Assembly: GCA_034770075.1 (NCBI GenBank) | Contig: JAVJAP010000133.1 | Location: forward strand, 1-64,000 | Length of the DNA stretch: 64,000 bases | Origin: Aralia elata | Lineage: Eukaryota > Streptophyta > Magnoliopsida > Apiales > Araliaceae | Direction of reading: 5' to 3' | In this document: one piece after another, positions 24,690-35,614 of the stretch | Layout of the letters: each line of letters starts with the position of its first letter | Numbering within the stretch: position 1 is the first letter of the stretch | Made by a program: the position numbers and the translations under genes | The notes under the pieces: generated by a model | Seen by the model: the letters and a program-made list of their open reading frames with translations, nothing else | What the model was told of the DNA's origin: nothing | Database searches by the model: none

Positions 24690-25005
24690 ATCTTCCTTCT
24701 TTACTTTTAACTGATGATATCCGGTCCTCAAATCTATCTTCGAGAAGTGTCTGGCTCCTTTTAGTTGATCAAATAAGTCGTCGATCCTTGGCAATGGATA
24801 TTTCTTCTTGATAGTTGATTTGTTCAATTCCCGGTAGTCGATGCAAAGCCTCATCGATCCGTTATTCTTCTTGACAAACAAAACTGGTGCTCCCCATGGG
24901 ACACACTCGGCTGGATATACCCATTGTCCAGTAATTCCTGAAGTTGTATCAACAATTCCTTCATTTCCACTGGTGCCATACGATACTGACGAGTGGGCTT
25001 TATAC
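24690..25005 (-). pseudogene. Reverse-transcriptase fragment of a Tekay-like Gypsy element (H1)
   Basis: Antisense sequence encodes the RT fingers region (FVKKNNGSMRLCIDYRELNK, RIDDLFDQLKGARHFSKID, TGYHQLKVKKED) and a little upstream text. It resembles the RT of element E (43265-44635) but is clearly diverged, with a Lys-Asn-Asn-Gly where E has Lys-Lys-Asp-Gly. No YxDD box remains. The left edge abuts truncated Copia gag at about 24682. The right edge fades near 25005 into unrelated sequence. Confidence 0.85.
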
Positions 25006-25011
25006 CTATGA

Positions 25012-25110
25012 ATTAGATATATCTTAGGCTTAATTCTTTACTATCTTTGAGTATTTTTAGTGTCATTTTACTTGTTTATGCATTGGTTTTATAGGAAACG
25101 GCTTCAGAGG
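25012..25110. other. Left half of unclassified LTR-like sequence H2
   Basis: This AT-rich piece ends at the AGAGG target site of element C and continues at 35184. It may be the start of an LTR (a TGAATTAG start is possible at about 25014), but the family cannot be named. Confidence 0.35.
25106..25110. repeat. Target site duplication of element C, left copy (AGAGG)
   Basis: AGAGG directly before TGTCGACG. The same five bases follow the other end of C at 35179-35183. Confidence 0.93.
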
Positions 25111-27209
25111 TGTCGACGCCGGGTTTTCGCTTTCTCTCTGTCTTTTCCAATTTTAGCCTTTTGATTTAATGATTCTTTGGAAAAGATCGGCATTAATGTC
25201 GACGGGGTTTTGAAAGATCGTTTTTTATGATGAGCCAATTAACCAGAGTCGCCAGTTGGTATATTTGAAATGGATGTACCAACTCATCCGAATTTTTGTT
25301 CTTTTGTAAATCGCTGGCTCATATGTGACTCCGAATTAATTGTTCTGCGAATTGAGATTCATAGAGTTCGGGGGCTTGTTTAAGTGAGGGGAAGGTGTTA
25401 GGCACCCCTCGACTTCCGTGAAACACGGTTACCGCAATCTTAATGCTTTCCTATCCTTTAATTCACGAATGTGTGTGTGTAGGTGCGCGTGTGTGTGTGT
25501 GTGTACCTATGTGAATGTTGTGGTGAATTTGTATGGAAGAATCATTTGGATTTTAGGGAAAATCGTGTTTTAATTTGAGAACGCTTCGGAATGTCTTTTC
25601 GGTATACACGAGAAAGCTTTATTCTTTATGAAAAAAGGTTTGATTTTAATTGTCCAAAACTATGAGATTTTCATTAAGTGTCGTTTTGGCAAAACAAGAA
25701 TTTTAAACCTTCGTCAAAATAGGAATCGAGATCTATACGTTGCTTTCGTGAAATGATCGGGCAATTTCTAGAATCTCTTTCACCCTATGCACGAAGATTT
25801 AATAAAACGTTACTTATTTGTAAAATCATTTTGTGTGATATTTTGGAAAACGATTTTCTTTAGCTTTCTCGTTAAATAGGAATCGACATTCGTTAGCACT
25901 TCAATCTCTTATCCTCGTGAAGCTAATAACCTAATTTGATTGATTTTATGAAAGTCTTCATTGTTTAATCTTTGAAATCATTTTTGTGTCACAAGATCTA
26001 ATCAAGCATAAACACGCGTCGGGGCTATTCATGGGCATGTAAGCCATCAAAATATCCCCAAACGCCAAACAATCACATATTCCATTAGTACGGGGCCTTA
26101 AACCCGATTCTCACCTTAGCGTCGTTTTAAGGCCCAACGGTTTACATGTTACAAAAACGAACATCTTGAATCTATCACACACACCAAAACGTCCATCATC
26201 GGATTTGGACCACGGGGTCGCATTCCTAGGCTCACACGAGATTAATACATGCCCACAAAATGAATACTACGTAACTAACCCACCCGGATTTATCTAATAC
26301 ACCATAACATCCGGAAATGATGATCTAAATAAATTACACTCAATGAATCACCATAAACAAACTAGAAATTTCGTCGATTGGATATCCTCGGGTTATTAGG
26401 AAGAATTTTGTTCCAACGGAACCTTCACTAATAATCCCTAATCCAAGATTGTTCAACAATATGTATGAAAACTACATCTAATCTAACCAAGTAATATGAT
26501 ATGAATTGCTACAACAAAAGGAAGTTTTACCTTGCAAAATGATCTCAAATGAAGGTAAATTTGTGTACTTGAATAGGATAAGAAATATATTTGATACAAT
26601 CAAAATCAAAGGAGTAAAATTTCTCTCTTTTTTTCTCTCTTTTCTTCCTATTTTTATTGCAAAATCTAGCTATTTTCTCTCTATTTCCGTGCTTGGCTGC
26701 TGCTGAATTCTTCTTCTTCCTCAAAATTTTTTCAACTCTTTGTATGCTGTCCGAAGCTGAGTTTAAATAGGCTGAAGCCAGCCGCAGATCTATCTGCGGC
26801 TGGCCGCAGATAGATCTGCGGCTGGCTGGCCCACCTCCCATCGCACTCGGCTGGTAGTGCTGATTTGCTGGTTTCCGTGCTGGCGCACTCACTTGGCCGC
26901 AGATCTATCCGCGGCTGGCGGGCTTGACTTTCTCGATTTTCGTGCCACGCCTCGATTTTCGTGCCGCAACGTCAGTTTTCGCTGACAGGCTCGTATTTTA
27001 CAGTCCGGGAATCATTGAGAAGCGCACCACACCTTCCGGGAATGCCAAATTCGGATAGCCCTGCTATCATGTCGATTTCGGCTGCAAATTATTATGGTGG
27101 CGTCGAGTGTCCGTACTCTTCCATCTTTTGCTCTCGCAGGCCGATCCATTTGACGAATTTGCCCTCCTGTCAAGGTTAGTATACGAAGTGCAAAATTTGG
27201 GTGTCTACA
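25111..27209 (-). repeat. 3' LTR of element C
   Basis: 2099 bases. Read on the minus strand it runs from TGTAGACACCCAAATT to GGCGTCGACA. It keeps the TATTTAA box, with GCCGCAGAT modules at 26778-26826 and 26895-26917, and the splice-donor-like CAAG/GTAAAACT at 26530. A GT dinucleotide tract lies near 25470-25505. Confidence 0.95.
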
Positions 27210-27222
27210 GCTGCCCCTCTTT
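27210..27222 (-). other. Polypurine tract of element C
   Basis: The reverse complement is AAAGAGGGGCAGC, identical to the tract of element A, and touches the LTR. Confidence 0.88.
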
Positions 27223-27644
27223 ATCATGTTTATGAAATGTTAAATGAAATGAACAGGATAAAGAAACAGACACCCGATGCATGAATGGCAGTGCATAAGA
27301 ATTGACAATACATACATGATGCAACACATATGATTTATGATGCAACACGAGATGTAACGCATGCAAAAACATCCGCAAGAGTGTCGATGCTTTAACCCCT
27401 TGACCGTATTTGTTAGTCGTTGGGTTTACTTCTTCCAATCTATCGTCTTGTTCGGGGCCGGGTATCGTCGCCGGTCACCCATCGCGTTTGACTCTGATAG
27501 GCTAGGACCTTGACACCTGACCTGCTCGATTTTTTTTTTTTTTTTCATGGATCACATACAGAATTATCATCTATTCATGCGTGTGACACAACATGTAAAT
27601 TGAGAAAAATGACCCCTGTACAGTCTTTTGATACTGTTCTACAG
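27223..27644 (-). other. Subterminal region of element C with satellite remnant and T tract
   Basis: Counterpart of 10565-12953 in A, but very short. One unit of the A satellite remains at 27440-27487 (reverse of CCGGCGACGATACCCGG). A T16 tract stands at 27530-27545. Directly before 27645 lies a splice-acceptor-like TTTTGATACTGTTCTACAG, conserved with the sequence before the B antisense gene 2 ATG. The entire PMD-like antisense gene has been lost. Confidence 0.6.
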
Positions 27645-29216
27645 ATGTCATCACTTGTAGTGGTTCGCTTGGATGCCTTCCCAGGTTGCTCACCACCTTG
27701 TGGTGGTTTGTTTGGATCTCAGCCCTTCCCAGGGTGCTCACCATCTTGTCATGGTTTGCTTGGATGCCTTCCCAGGTTGCTCACCAACTTGTCATGGTTT
27801 GCTTGGATATCAGCCCTTCCCAGGGTGCTCACCATCTTGTCGTGGTTTGTTTGGATGCCTTCCCAGGTTGCTCACCAACTTGTCGTGGTTTGCTTGGATA
27901 TCAGCCCTTCCCAGGGTGCTCACCATCTTGTCGTGGTTTGCTTGGATGCCTTCCCAGGCGGCTAACCAACTTGTCGTGGTTTGCTTGGATATCAGCCCTT
28001 CCCAGGGTGCTCACCATCTTGTCGTGGTTTGTTTGGATGCCTTCCCAGGTTGCTCACCAACTTGTCGTGGTTTGCTTGGATATCAGCCCTTCCCAGGGTG
28101 CTCACCATCTTGTCGTGGTTTGCTTGGATGCCTTCCCAGGTTGCTCACCAACTTGTCGTGGTTTGCTTGGATATCAGCCCTTCCCAGGGTGCTCACCATC
28201 TTGTCGTGGTTTGCTTGGATGCCTTCCCAGGCGGCTAACCAACTTTGTCGTGGTTTTGCTTGGATATCAGCCCTTCCCAGGGTGCTCACCATCTTGTCGT
28301 GGTTTGCTTGGATGCCTTCCCAGGTTGCTCACCAACTTGTCGTGGTTTGCTTGGATATCAGCCCTTCCCAGGGTGCTCACCATCTTGTCGTGGTTTGCTT
28401 GGATATCAGCCCTTCCCAGGGTGCTCACCATCTTGTCGTGGTTTGCTTGGATGCCTTCCCAGGTTTCTCACCAACTTGTCGTGGTTTGCTTGGATATCAG
28501 CCCTTCCCAGGGTGCTCACCATCTTGTCGTGGTTTGCTTGGATGCCTTCCCAGGTTGCTAACCAACTTGTCGTGGTTTGCTTGGATATCAGCCCTTCCCA
28601 GGGTGCTCACCATCTTGTCGTGGTTTGCTTGGATGCCTTCCCAGGTTGCTCACCAACTTGTCGTGGTTTGCTTGGATATCAACCCTTCCCAGGGTGCTCA
28701 CCATCTTGTCGTGGTTTGCTTGGATGTCTTCCCAGGTTGCTCACCAACTTGTCGTGGTTTGCTTGGATATCAGCCCTTCCCAGGGTGCTCATTTGGCAGG
28801 CTTTTCCGCTGCCTTGTTCAGTTCATAGTCGGGCGAAGTGGGAGTTGCCCCATTCGGACATCTGCTTATGTGCAATGGTTGCACCGAGACTTTGCCATGG
28901 TTGGTTTGAGTCAGTTTGGAGTATTTGATGACTCTTGAGTGATTTTCACTGATGACACCGCCCCAGAGGTATTTATTCCCCCCCCCCCGAGTCTACGGAT
29001 ATGTCCTCCAGATATGATTCCATCTCAGCTGATTTTGCCCCTAGTCGGGTCGCTGAGGATGGCCGGATCCGACTGGCCTTGATTACAACCGTTAGCCGAG
29101 CCATTTCTTTATTGGATCATATCGACATGATGGGGCAGTAGATTGCAGGGGACGCCGATGCTTCAGATCTATCCACCACTTTATCCATCCTGCTTCAGTT
29201 AGTTTCAGATCTGTAG
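27645..29216 (+). pseudogene. Antisense gene 2 of element C: DUF7745-like gene, gutted and filled by a tandem array
   Basis: The ATG at 27645 (MSSLVVVRLDAFPG) matches the first codons of the B gene (MSSSDAVVRLDSIPP). The stretch just after these codons has been amplified into the array 27660-28790. After the array the match resumes for a few codons (TTGGCAGGCTTTTCCGC, 28793-28809), then skips about 350 codons to the C-terminal third (SAYVQWL). It continues with stops, a C-run near 28979 and loss of the coiled-coil segment to the conserved end near 29216. The protein cannot be made. The sense strand for this gene is plus because C itself lies on minus. Confidence 0.8.
27660..28790. repeat. 91-bp tandem array in element C (43-bp plus 48-bp units)
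   Basis: Two related units alternate: a 43-bp unit ending GGATGCCTTCCCAGGTTG and a 48-bp unit ending TCAGCCCTTCCCAGGGTG, both with CTTGTCGTGGTTTGCTTGGAT. About 12 pairs are present, with one place (near 28400) where the 48-bp type occurs twice in a row. The first units are the most diverged and grade into the start of antisense gene 2. Because 91 is not a multiple of three and the unit lacks stops, long ORFs appear in several plus-strand frames; I do not regard these as genes. Confidence 0.95.
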
Positions 29217-29744
29217 ATCATTTTATCTCCTGCATAGATTATGTCAGTTTCATCTGTTATCGAAAAGGAAATCTTGTAACGAAATGACTTATAGATATAG
29301 ACATGCATTTATATTCAGTCATTTTCCCCTTTTTTTCGTATCGTTGCCTTTCATCGGATCCTCATTTTATCCAGTCAACCACGATTTTGATATCTTGCCT
29401 TCTTTCTCTTCTCAAGTCTTGATGGAGATTTGACAGATACTACCGCACACCCTGTTGATTTCATCGGACTGAGTCTTAGATTTTTTGACTAAGTGTTTGG
29501 TTGGGTCCGGGTTATGTCACTTGAGATGAAGCTGATCAGGTGGCTGACTTCGGGAAGGTTTTGAGGGTATAGGAAGGCTTTTCTGGTTGTTGGGAATTGG
29601 TTTTGACAGAAGAAAGTATTATTTTGTAAGGAATGGGACCGTGCCACGATGACTGCCTACGTACCCCCACTAGTCGGGAGATCAGGTCCTACGTAGTTCG
29701 TTCTTTCAAAGAACGACGAGAAAATGATGATGATGATTGTTGTT

Positions 29745-29777
<33 letters not shown>

Positions 29778-29780
29778 TGG
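29217..29780. other. Spacer between antisense gene remnant and pol remnant in C
   Basis: Non-coding. It corresponds to 58990-59496 of B in reverse, including the conserved block with TACGTAGG motifs (29630-29700). A T tract of nearly 30 bases (29747-29775) has expanded next to the pol end. Confidence 0.55.
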
Positions 29781-29782
29781 TA

Positions 29783-29923
29783 CCGCTTCACCGAGTCGGA
29801 ATTGAGGGGCTATGGAAACACCTCTCCATCCCTCTCTTGCAATATGAGGGCTCCTCCGGACATCACCTTCTTAATCACGAAAGGCCCCTCTCAGTTCGGG
29901 GCAAGCTTTCCTTTGGCTTCGCT

Positions 29924-29969
<46 letters not shown>

Positions 29970-30822
29970 AGGCATGCCTTTCTTTAGCACTAGGTCATTT
30001 TCTTTGAACTTCTGAGGTCTTATCTTTTGTCGTAAGATCGAGAGATTCTTTGCTGATACAACCGGCCGCGTGAAATAGCAGCCACCCTTTTCTCATCAAT
30101 TAGGGCAAATTGGTCGTATCGACCTTGCATTCAACCCTCCTCGTTTATCTGAGCATCTCAACCTCCAATGGCAGAACTACCTCTATTCCGTATACCAGAG
30201 TGTAAGGGGTTGCCCCTGTAGAAATACGCACCGATTTTCGGTACGCCAGCAGGGTGAAAGGTAGCAGATCCGGCCATCCCCGATGTTTAGCAGACATTCT
30301 CGCCATGATCTTCTTGATATTCTTATTCGCAGCCTCCACTGCCCCATTCATCTTAGGACGGCAAATGATAGCATTGAGGTGTTTGATCTTGAACTGGTCA
30401 TATAATTCCTTCATAAGGGTACTGCTCAAATTTTTGGCATTGTCGGAGACTAAGGCCTCAGGTTGCCCATTCGGCAAATGATATCTCCATACTGGCTTAA
30501 CAACTCTGTTTTCTGGCTAGGGGGTCAGATCTGTTCCTATTTTGAGCTCTCTGGGTTTGTCAGGGGTTCTAATTTTTTTATGGTGATGGTTTGGTTTGAG
30601 TTGGGTTTGGGGTTTGTCTTCGACCCATCCTTTGATCTCGTCAGGCGTGCCGTCATTATCTGTCTCATCCTGCTCAATGCCCATTAAATCGAAATCCAGC
30701 TCAATATCAAAATCGTAGTCAACTTTCGAATTTAAAGAATCGTTTGTTAGGCAAGAGACACTCAAATTGGTACACCTGGCATGAAACAAAATATTTGTCA
30801 TATATAAGGCATTTTCTCGCAA
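29783..30822 (-). pseudogene. pol remnant of element C: N-terminal extension fused to integrase C-terminus
   Basis: Reading on minus from 30822: the acidic extension (DIELDFDLMGIEQDETD, GTDLTP) is present up to about 30480, then the sequence jumps directly into integrase (GQPEALVSDNAKNL), losing all of RT, both RNases H and the first two thirds of integrase. Short shared text (ATATG/CATTTGCC) around the junction suggests a microhomology deletion or template switch. The integrase catalytic Glu motif (NGAVEAANKNIKKI) and the tail follow, and a long A tract (T on plus, 29923-29965) interrupts the last part. The extension here is in one frame, which shows that B has an extra base at about 55620. 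Confidence 0.85.
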
Positions 30823-30889
30823 TGATCATCTTTAAGATAACATGACAAAATAACATAATCATGCACAATTTTAAAATAAGGAACAACAA

Positions 30890-32305
30890 CTGGCATCTAC
30901 TCATGGTCCTTCTTCATAACCTCTGGCTGCTCTACCACGATCTTCCCGCTATCGATCATGTTCTGAATTTTGTGCTTCAGCGCCCAGCATTCCTGAGTAT
31001 CATGACCAGGAGAAACTGAATGGTACGCACACTTCTTACTTGGATCAAATCCTCTCCCTTTCGGGTCAATTGGGGGGTGCCAAATCGCGTATCCTTCCCT
31101 GTGCTATTAATACCGCCAAAATCTGCTCGAGAGGCTCCCCAAGCGGGGTGAATACCCGATCTCTTGCTGTCTCAAATCTTCTTTGTTCATCCGACCTTTG
31201 ATAATTGAAATTAGGTTGTCGGGGGTGGCACGATTTTCTGTATTTGCACTGGAGGATTGTTCTCTACGTTTCTAGATGATCCCTGCAGGATGAGGGAAAC
31301 ATCTTCCTCCTTTTTCTGTTGGATCCTACGGGAAGTGCTGCCATAGTTTCCACTCTGGATTTGCTCTGCAACCACTTCCAGAGCTGTGAGGTCCCGGATC
31401 TTACCAGACTTTAACCCCATGTCCACCATTTCTCCATGTTTTATCATCTCGGCAAAAGGTCTTCCAATCCCCGATATCACCCGCTCATAATAGGGCGCCT
31501 CCTGAATGTCCACAAAGGTCATTACCATTTCCGCCTCGCTCATCGGGGGATTCACCTGTGCAGCCATACCCCTCCATCGTTGTGCATAGTCCCTGAAAGA
31601 TTCTTTTGGTTGCTTCTTGATTTTTGTCATTTGATATCTATCAGGGGCCATCTGGGCCTGAAAGCTGTATTGGGTTAAGAAGGTATGGGCCAACTCCTCC
31701 CAGTTGTGGATTCGGGCATTGTCAAGGCGGGCATACCAGATCCTTGCCTCCCCTGTTAAGCTTTTCTGGAATAGTTGCATTCTTAACCCCTCGTCTTCGG
31801 CATAAGCCCCGAGTTCTCCAATGTATATTTTCAAGTGTGTATAGGGGTCTCCCTTTCCATTGTACTTTTCAAACTCGGGAACTTTGAACTTTTCTGGATA
31901 TCTGGCTCCGGGGAAAACACATAGATCCGAGTAATTAACCCTGCCCAGGGAGCCTATGCCTTTTAGAGATTGGATGGTCTCCTCCATGTGTTTCATTTTT
32001 CTCCGAAGGTCGTCATTGTCCCCTTCTTCTGGGATAGTAATCACTGTCCTGCTAGGTATGGGAACGACCTTTGGGATGACTGGCTCGTCCTTGAGTCGGG
32101 GTTGGTCCTCTTTAAGCAAGTTTGTACCATTTTTAGGAGGATTCTGATCATCCCCTGGTGGTGGAGTATTATGCGATCCCTGGTTTACCGGATCCTGTCT
32201 GATTAAGAACTGTTCCTTTAACATTGTGGCCATTTCCATCATCTGTCTTTTAAAATCATCAAACTCCTCCCGAGATATGGAACTATGATTGGGAAGATCA
32301 GCCAT
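30890..32305 (-). pseudogene. gag of element C, truncated before the protease
   Basis: The ORF 32305 to 31211 encodes 364 residues beginning MADLPNHSSISREEFDDF, nearly the same as B Gag, with a retrotransposon-Gag domain at about residues 140-290 (YNGKGDPYTHLKIYIGELG). A frameshift after residue 360 ends it. The text continues through the Cys/His segment (near 30960-31060) to about 30890, where it jumps into the intron/pol extension, so the protease and G-patch are gone. The front Gag region is intact and could still give a particle-forming protein. Confidence 0.85.
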
Positions 32306-33086
32306 TTCAGATGTAGAGACCTGGGCTTTCTTAGACTGCGAACGGGTTTGAGGAGCAATCCTACAGAGACAATGGTTCGAGGTTTAGTCTTGGGGAAACG
32401 CAAAATGGATGCATGCTAAAACTGTAAATTTTTTGGTGTTTTTTTTTGGGTTTTTTAATCTTTCCCTGCAAAAGAGAAAGTTAGTAGTCTTTTAGTGCAA
32501 TAACAAATGCTAAACATGACTTTATTATGCTTCCCCATCCGTTTCCTGCAAAACATGGAGGTCAGTATTCTCTTTTGACAATAGGGGAAGCATATATGAG
32601 CACGTTGCAATGGGATTATGACATTTATATTCTTGAACGTAAAAAGGCATGAAGAGACTTTTCCTGCGTTGGGTTTATCAGAGGCTGACCTACCCTAGGG
32701 TTACTCTCACGGGCTTTTCGGCAATGAAGGTTCCCAAATCTTCGCAATCTACTCGTTTGAGCCCTTTCGATTGGAGCGGATTTGAGTGGTGCGTTTCCTG
32801 AGCCATCTCCGGGGAGCAGCCCCATCGAGTCCAGTAATAAGCAACCGACGGGTTCGCCTCAGGAGGAGGTACAATCTCAACATACATTCACATTCATCGT
32901 CCTCACCGTATGCAAATGATTACTTTTAAAGTAAAGCAATTCCATACAAACATTCATTTATTGGACAAAACACACAATCACACAACAATAAGTAAACATG
33001 TCAACATATCACACGTATACACACATTCTTGAATTTTAAAGGATAGGATAACATCAAGATTTTAATGCGGCTTAAGCCCTCTAATG
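32306..33086 (-). other. Leader of element C between primer site and gag
   Basis: About 780 bases matching the B leader (51406-52172). On the minus strand a splice-acceptor-like TCTCTGTAG/GATTGCTCC lies about 55 bases before the gag ATG (plus-strand 32360), at the same place as in B. Small ORFs (32625-32887) overlap a moderately conserved stretch but show no known domain. Confidence 0.55.
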
Positions 33087-33104
33087 TCCCCAGCGGAGTC
33101 GCCA
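33087..33104 (-). other. Primer binding site of element C
   Basis: The minus strand reads TGGCGACTCCGCTGGGGA two bases after the LTR. This is the Ogre/Tat type of site; a tRNA-Arg primer is expected from what is known of Ogre elements but was not checked here. Confidence 0.8.
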
Positions 33105-33106
33105 GC

Positions 33107-35178
33107 TGTCGACGCCGGGTTTTCGCTTTCTCTCTGTCTTTTCCAATTTTAGCCTTTTGATTTAATGATTCTTTGGAAAAGATCGGCATTAATGTCGACG
33201 GGGTTTTGAAAGATCGTTTTTTATGATGAGCCAATTAACCAGAGTCGCCAGTTGGTATATTTGAAATGGATGTACCAACTCATCCGAATTTTTGTTCTTT
33301 TGTAAATCGCTGGCTCATATGTGACTCCGAATTAATTGTTCTGCGAATTGAGATTCATAGAGTTCGGGGGCTTGTTTAAGTGAGGGGAAGGTGTTAGGCA
33401 CCCCTCGACTTCCGTGAAACACGGTTACCGCAATCTTAATGCTTTCCTATCCTTTAATTCACGAATGTGTGTGTGTAGGTGCGCGTGTGTGTGTGTGTAC
33501 CTATGTGAATGTTGTGGTGAATTTGTATGGAAGAATCATTTGGATTTTAGGGAAAATCGTGTTTTAATTTGAGAACGCTTCGGAATGTCTTTTCGGTATA
33601 CACGAGAAAGCTTTATTCTTTATGAAAAAAGGTTTGATTTTAATTGTCCAAAACTATGAGATTTTCATTAAGTGTCGTTTTGGCAAAACAAGAATTTTAA
33701 ACCTTCGTCAAAATAGGAATCGAGATCTATACGTTGCTTTCGTGAAATGATCGGGCAATTTCTAGAATCTCTTTCACCCTATGCACGAAGATTTAATAAA
33801 ACGTTACTTATTTGTAAAATCATTTTGTGTGATATTTTGGAAAACGATTTTCTTTAGCTTTCTCGTTAAATAGGAATCGACATTCGTTAGCACTTCAATC
33901 TCTTATCCTCGTGAAGCTAATAACCTAATTTGATTGATTTTATGAAAGTCTTCATTGTTTAATCTTTGAAATCATTTTTGTGTCACAAGATCTAATCAAG
34001 CATAAACACGCGTCGGGGCTATTCATGGGCATGTAAGCCATCAAAATATCCCCAAACGCCAACAATCACATATTCCATTAGTACGGGGCCTTAAACCCGA
34101 TTCTCACCTTAGCGTCGTTTTAAGGCCCAACGGTTACATGTTACAAAACGAACATCTTGAATCTATCACACACACCAAAACGTCCATCATCGGATTTGGA
34201 CCACGGGGTCGCATTCCTAGGCTCACACGAGATTAATACATGCCCACAAAATGAATACTACGTAACTAACCCACCCGGATTTATCTAATACACCATAACA
34301 TCCGGAAATGATGATCTAAATAAATTACACTCAATGAATCACCATAAACAAACTAGAAATTTCGTCGATTGGATATCCTCGGGTTATTAGGAAGAATTTT
34401 GTTCCAACGGAACCTTCACTAATAATCCCTAATCCAAGATTGTTCAACAATATGTATGAAAACTACATCTAATCTAACCAAGTAATATGATATGAATTGC
34501 TACAACAAAAGGAAGTTTTACCTTGCAAAATGATCTCAAATGAAGGTAAATTTGTGTACTTGAATAGGATAAGAAATATATTTGATACAATCAAAATCAA
34601 AGGAGTAAAATTTCTCTCTTTTTTTCTCTCTTTTCTTCCTATTTTTATTGCAAAATCTAGCTATTTTCTCTCTATTTCCGTGCTTGGCTGCTGCTGAATT
34701 CTTCTTCTTCCTCAAAATTTTTTCAACTCTTTGTATGCTGTCCGAAGCTGAGTTTAAATAGGCTGAAGCCAGCCGCAGATCTATCTGCGGCTGGCTGGCC
34801 CACCTCCCATCGCACTCGGCTGGTAGTGCTGATTTGCTGGTTTCCGTGCTGGCGCACTCACTTGGCCGCAGATCTATCCGCGGCTGGCGGGCTTGACTTT
34901 CTCGATTTTCGTGCCACGCCTCGATTTTCGTGCCGCAACGTCAGTTTTCGCTGACAGGCTCGTATTTTACAGTCCGGGAATCATTGAGAAGCGCACCACA
35001 CCTTCCGGGAATGCCAAATTCGGATAGCCCTGCTATCATGTCGATTTCGGCTGCAAATTATTATGGTGGCGTCGAGTGTCCGTACTCTTCCATCTTTTGC
35101 TCTCGCAGGCCGATCCATTTGACGAATTTGCCCTCCTGTCAAGGTTAGTATACGAAGTGCAAAATTTGGGTGTCTACA
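33107..35178 (-). repeat. 5' LTR of element C
   Basis: 2072 bases, same as the 3' LTR except for one GCCGCAGAT module less at 34768-34792 (22 bp), a shorter GT tract and a few one-base length changes. I saw no clear base substitution between the two LTRs. Confidence 0.95.
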
Positions 35179-35183
35179 AGAGG
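35179..35183. repeat. Target site duplication of element C, right copy (AGAGG)
   Basis: AGAGG follows TGTCTACA directly and equals 25106-25110. Confidence 0.93.
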
Positions 35184-35614
35184 GTTAAAAGAGGAAAATC
35201 GGAGCTTAATGACATTTCTATAAATTTTGAATCAGAGTTCTCGCCGGGGCAAGAATCTCAAGCTTAAATTTCTCGCCGGGGCGAGAATGCGCGGAAAGAA
35301 ATTGTAATTCAGTTCTTTTGGGAAATCGATTTGGAATTGGATTCTTTCTACTAATTTGATTCAGAAACTATAAAAGAGACAGAGAGAGATGGAAATAGAG
35401 GCATACATAGGCATACATATACATAGATACATTCATAGTTGCACACTTACGCAAGGATTGAGATACAGAGCTGAAGTTAGAGATTGGAGACTAGGGAAAG
35501 CATCGTAAGGAATTCAGATTAGAGAATTGAAGATTGAAGAACTTCTACTTAGTTTTTCTTATCCTCTATCTTAGATTTGTAATTTAATTGTGATGATTTA
35601 TTTGGGATTCATGA
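35184..35614. other. Right half of unclassified LTR-like sequence H2
   Basis: Continues 25012-25110 across element C. It has two copies of the palindrome CTCGCCGGGGCGAG (35240-35253 imperfect, 35272-35285), a TATAAAAG box at 35369 and GA-rich sequence after it, as in a promoter with a transcribed leader. No ORF of note. It ends where element D begins. It may be part of an LTR of an unnamed Gypsy family. Confidence 0.4.

Larger units (their letters stand above)
25111..35178 (-). mobile_element. Element C: complete, internally deleted Tat-type Gypsy element on the minus strand
   Basis: Two LTRs (25111-27209 and 33107-35178) flank a 5.9-kb interior with primer site, gag, remnants of pol, antisense gene and polypurine tract. 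The whole is bounded by AGAGG on both sides. About 2.5 kb of pol, between the N-terminal extension and the last third of integrase, is missing, as is the protease part of gag-pro. The LTRs appear to differ only by small indels and one 22-bp module, so insertion was recent. Without RT it must have been copied in trans, unless the deletions arose after insertion. Confidence 0.95.

Noticed and set aside
27510..28938. Plus-strand ORFs of 421, 291 and 227 codons
   Set aside because: They lie in the 91-bp array, which has no stop codons in its unit; as 91 is not a multiple of three, all frames are open and read the same three peptides in turn. No start context or domain supports a gene.
32625..32887. 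Two small minus-strand ORFs in the C leader
   Set aside because: The matching B leader (51600-51840) does not keep the same frames intact with a start, and no domain is seen; possible leader ORFs remain unproven.
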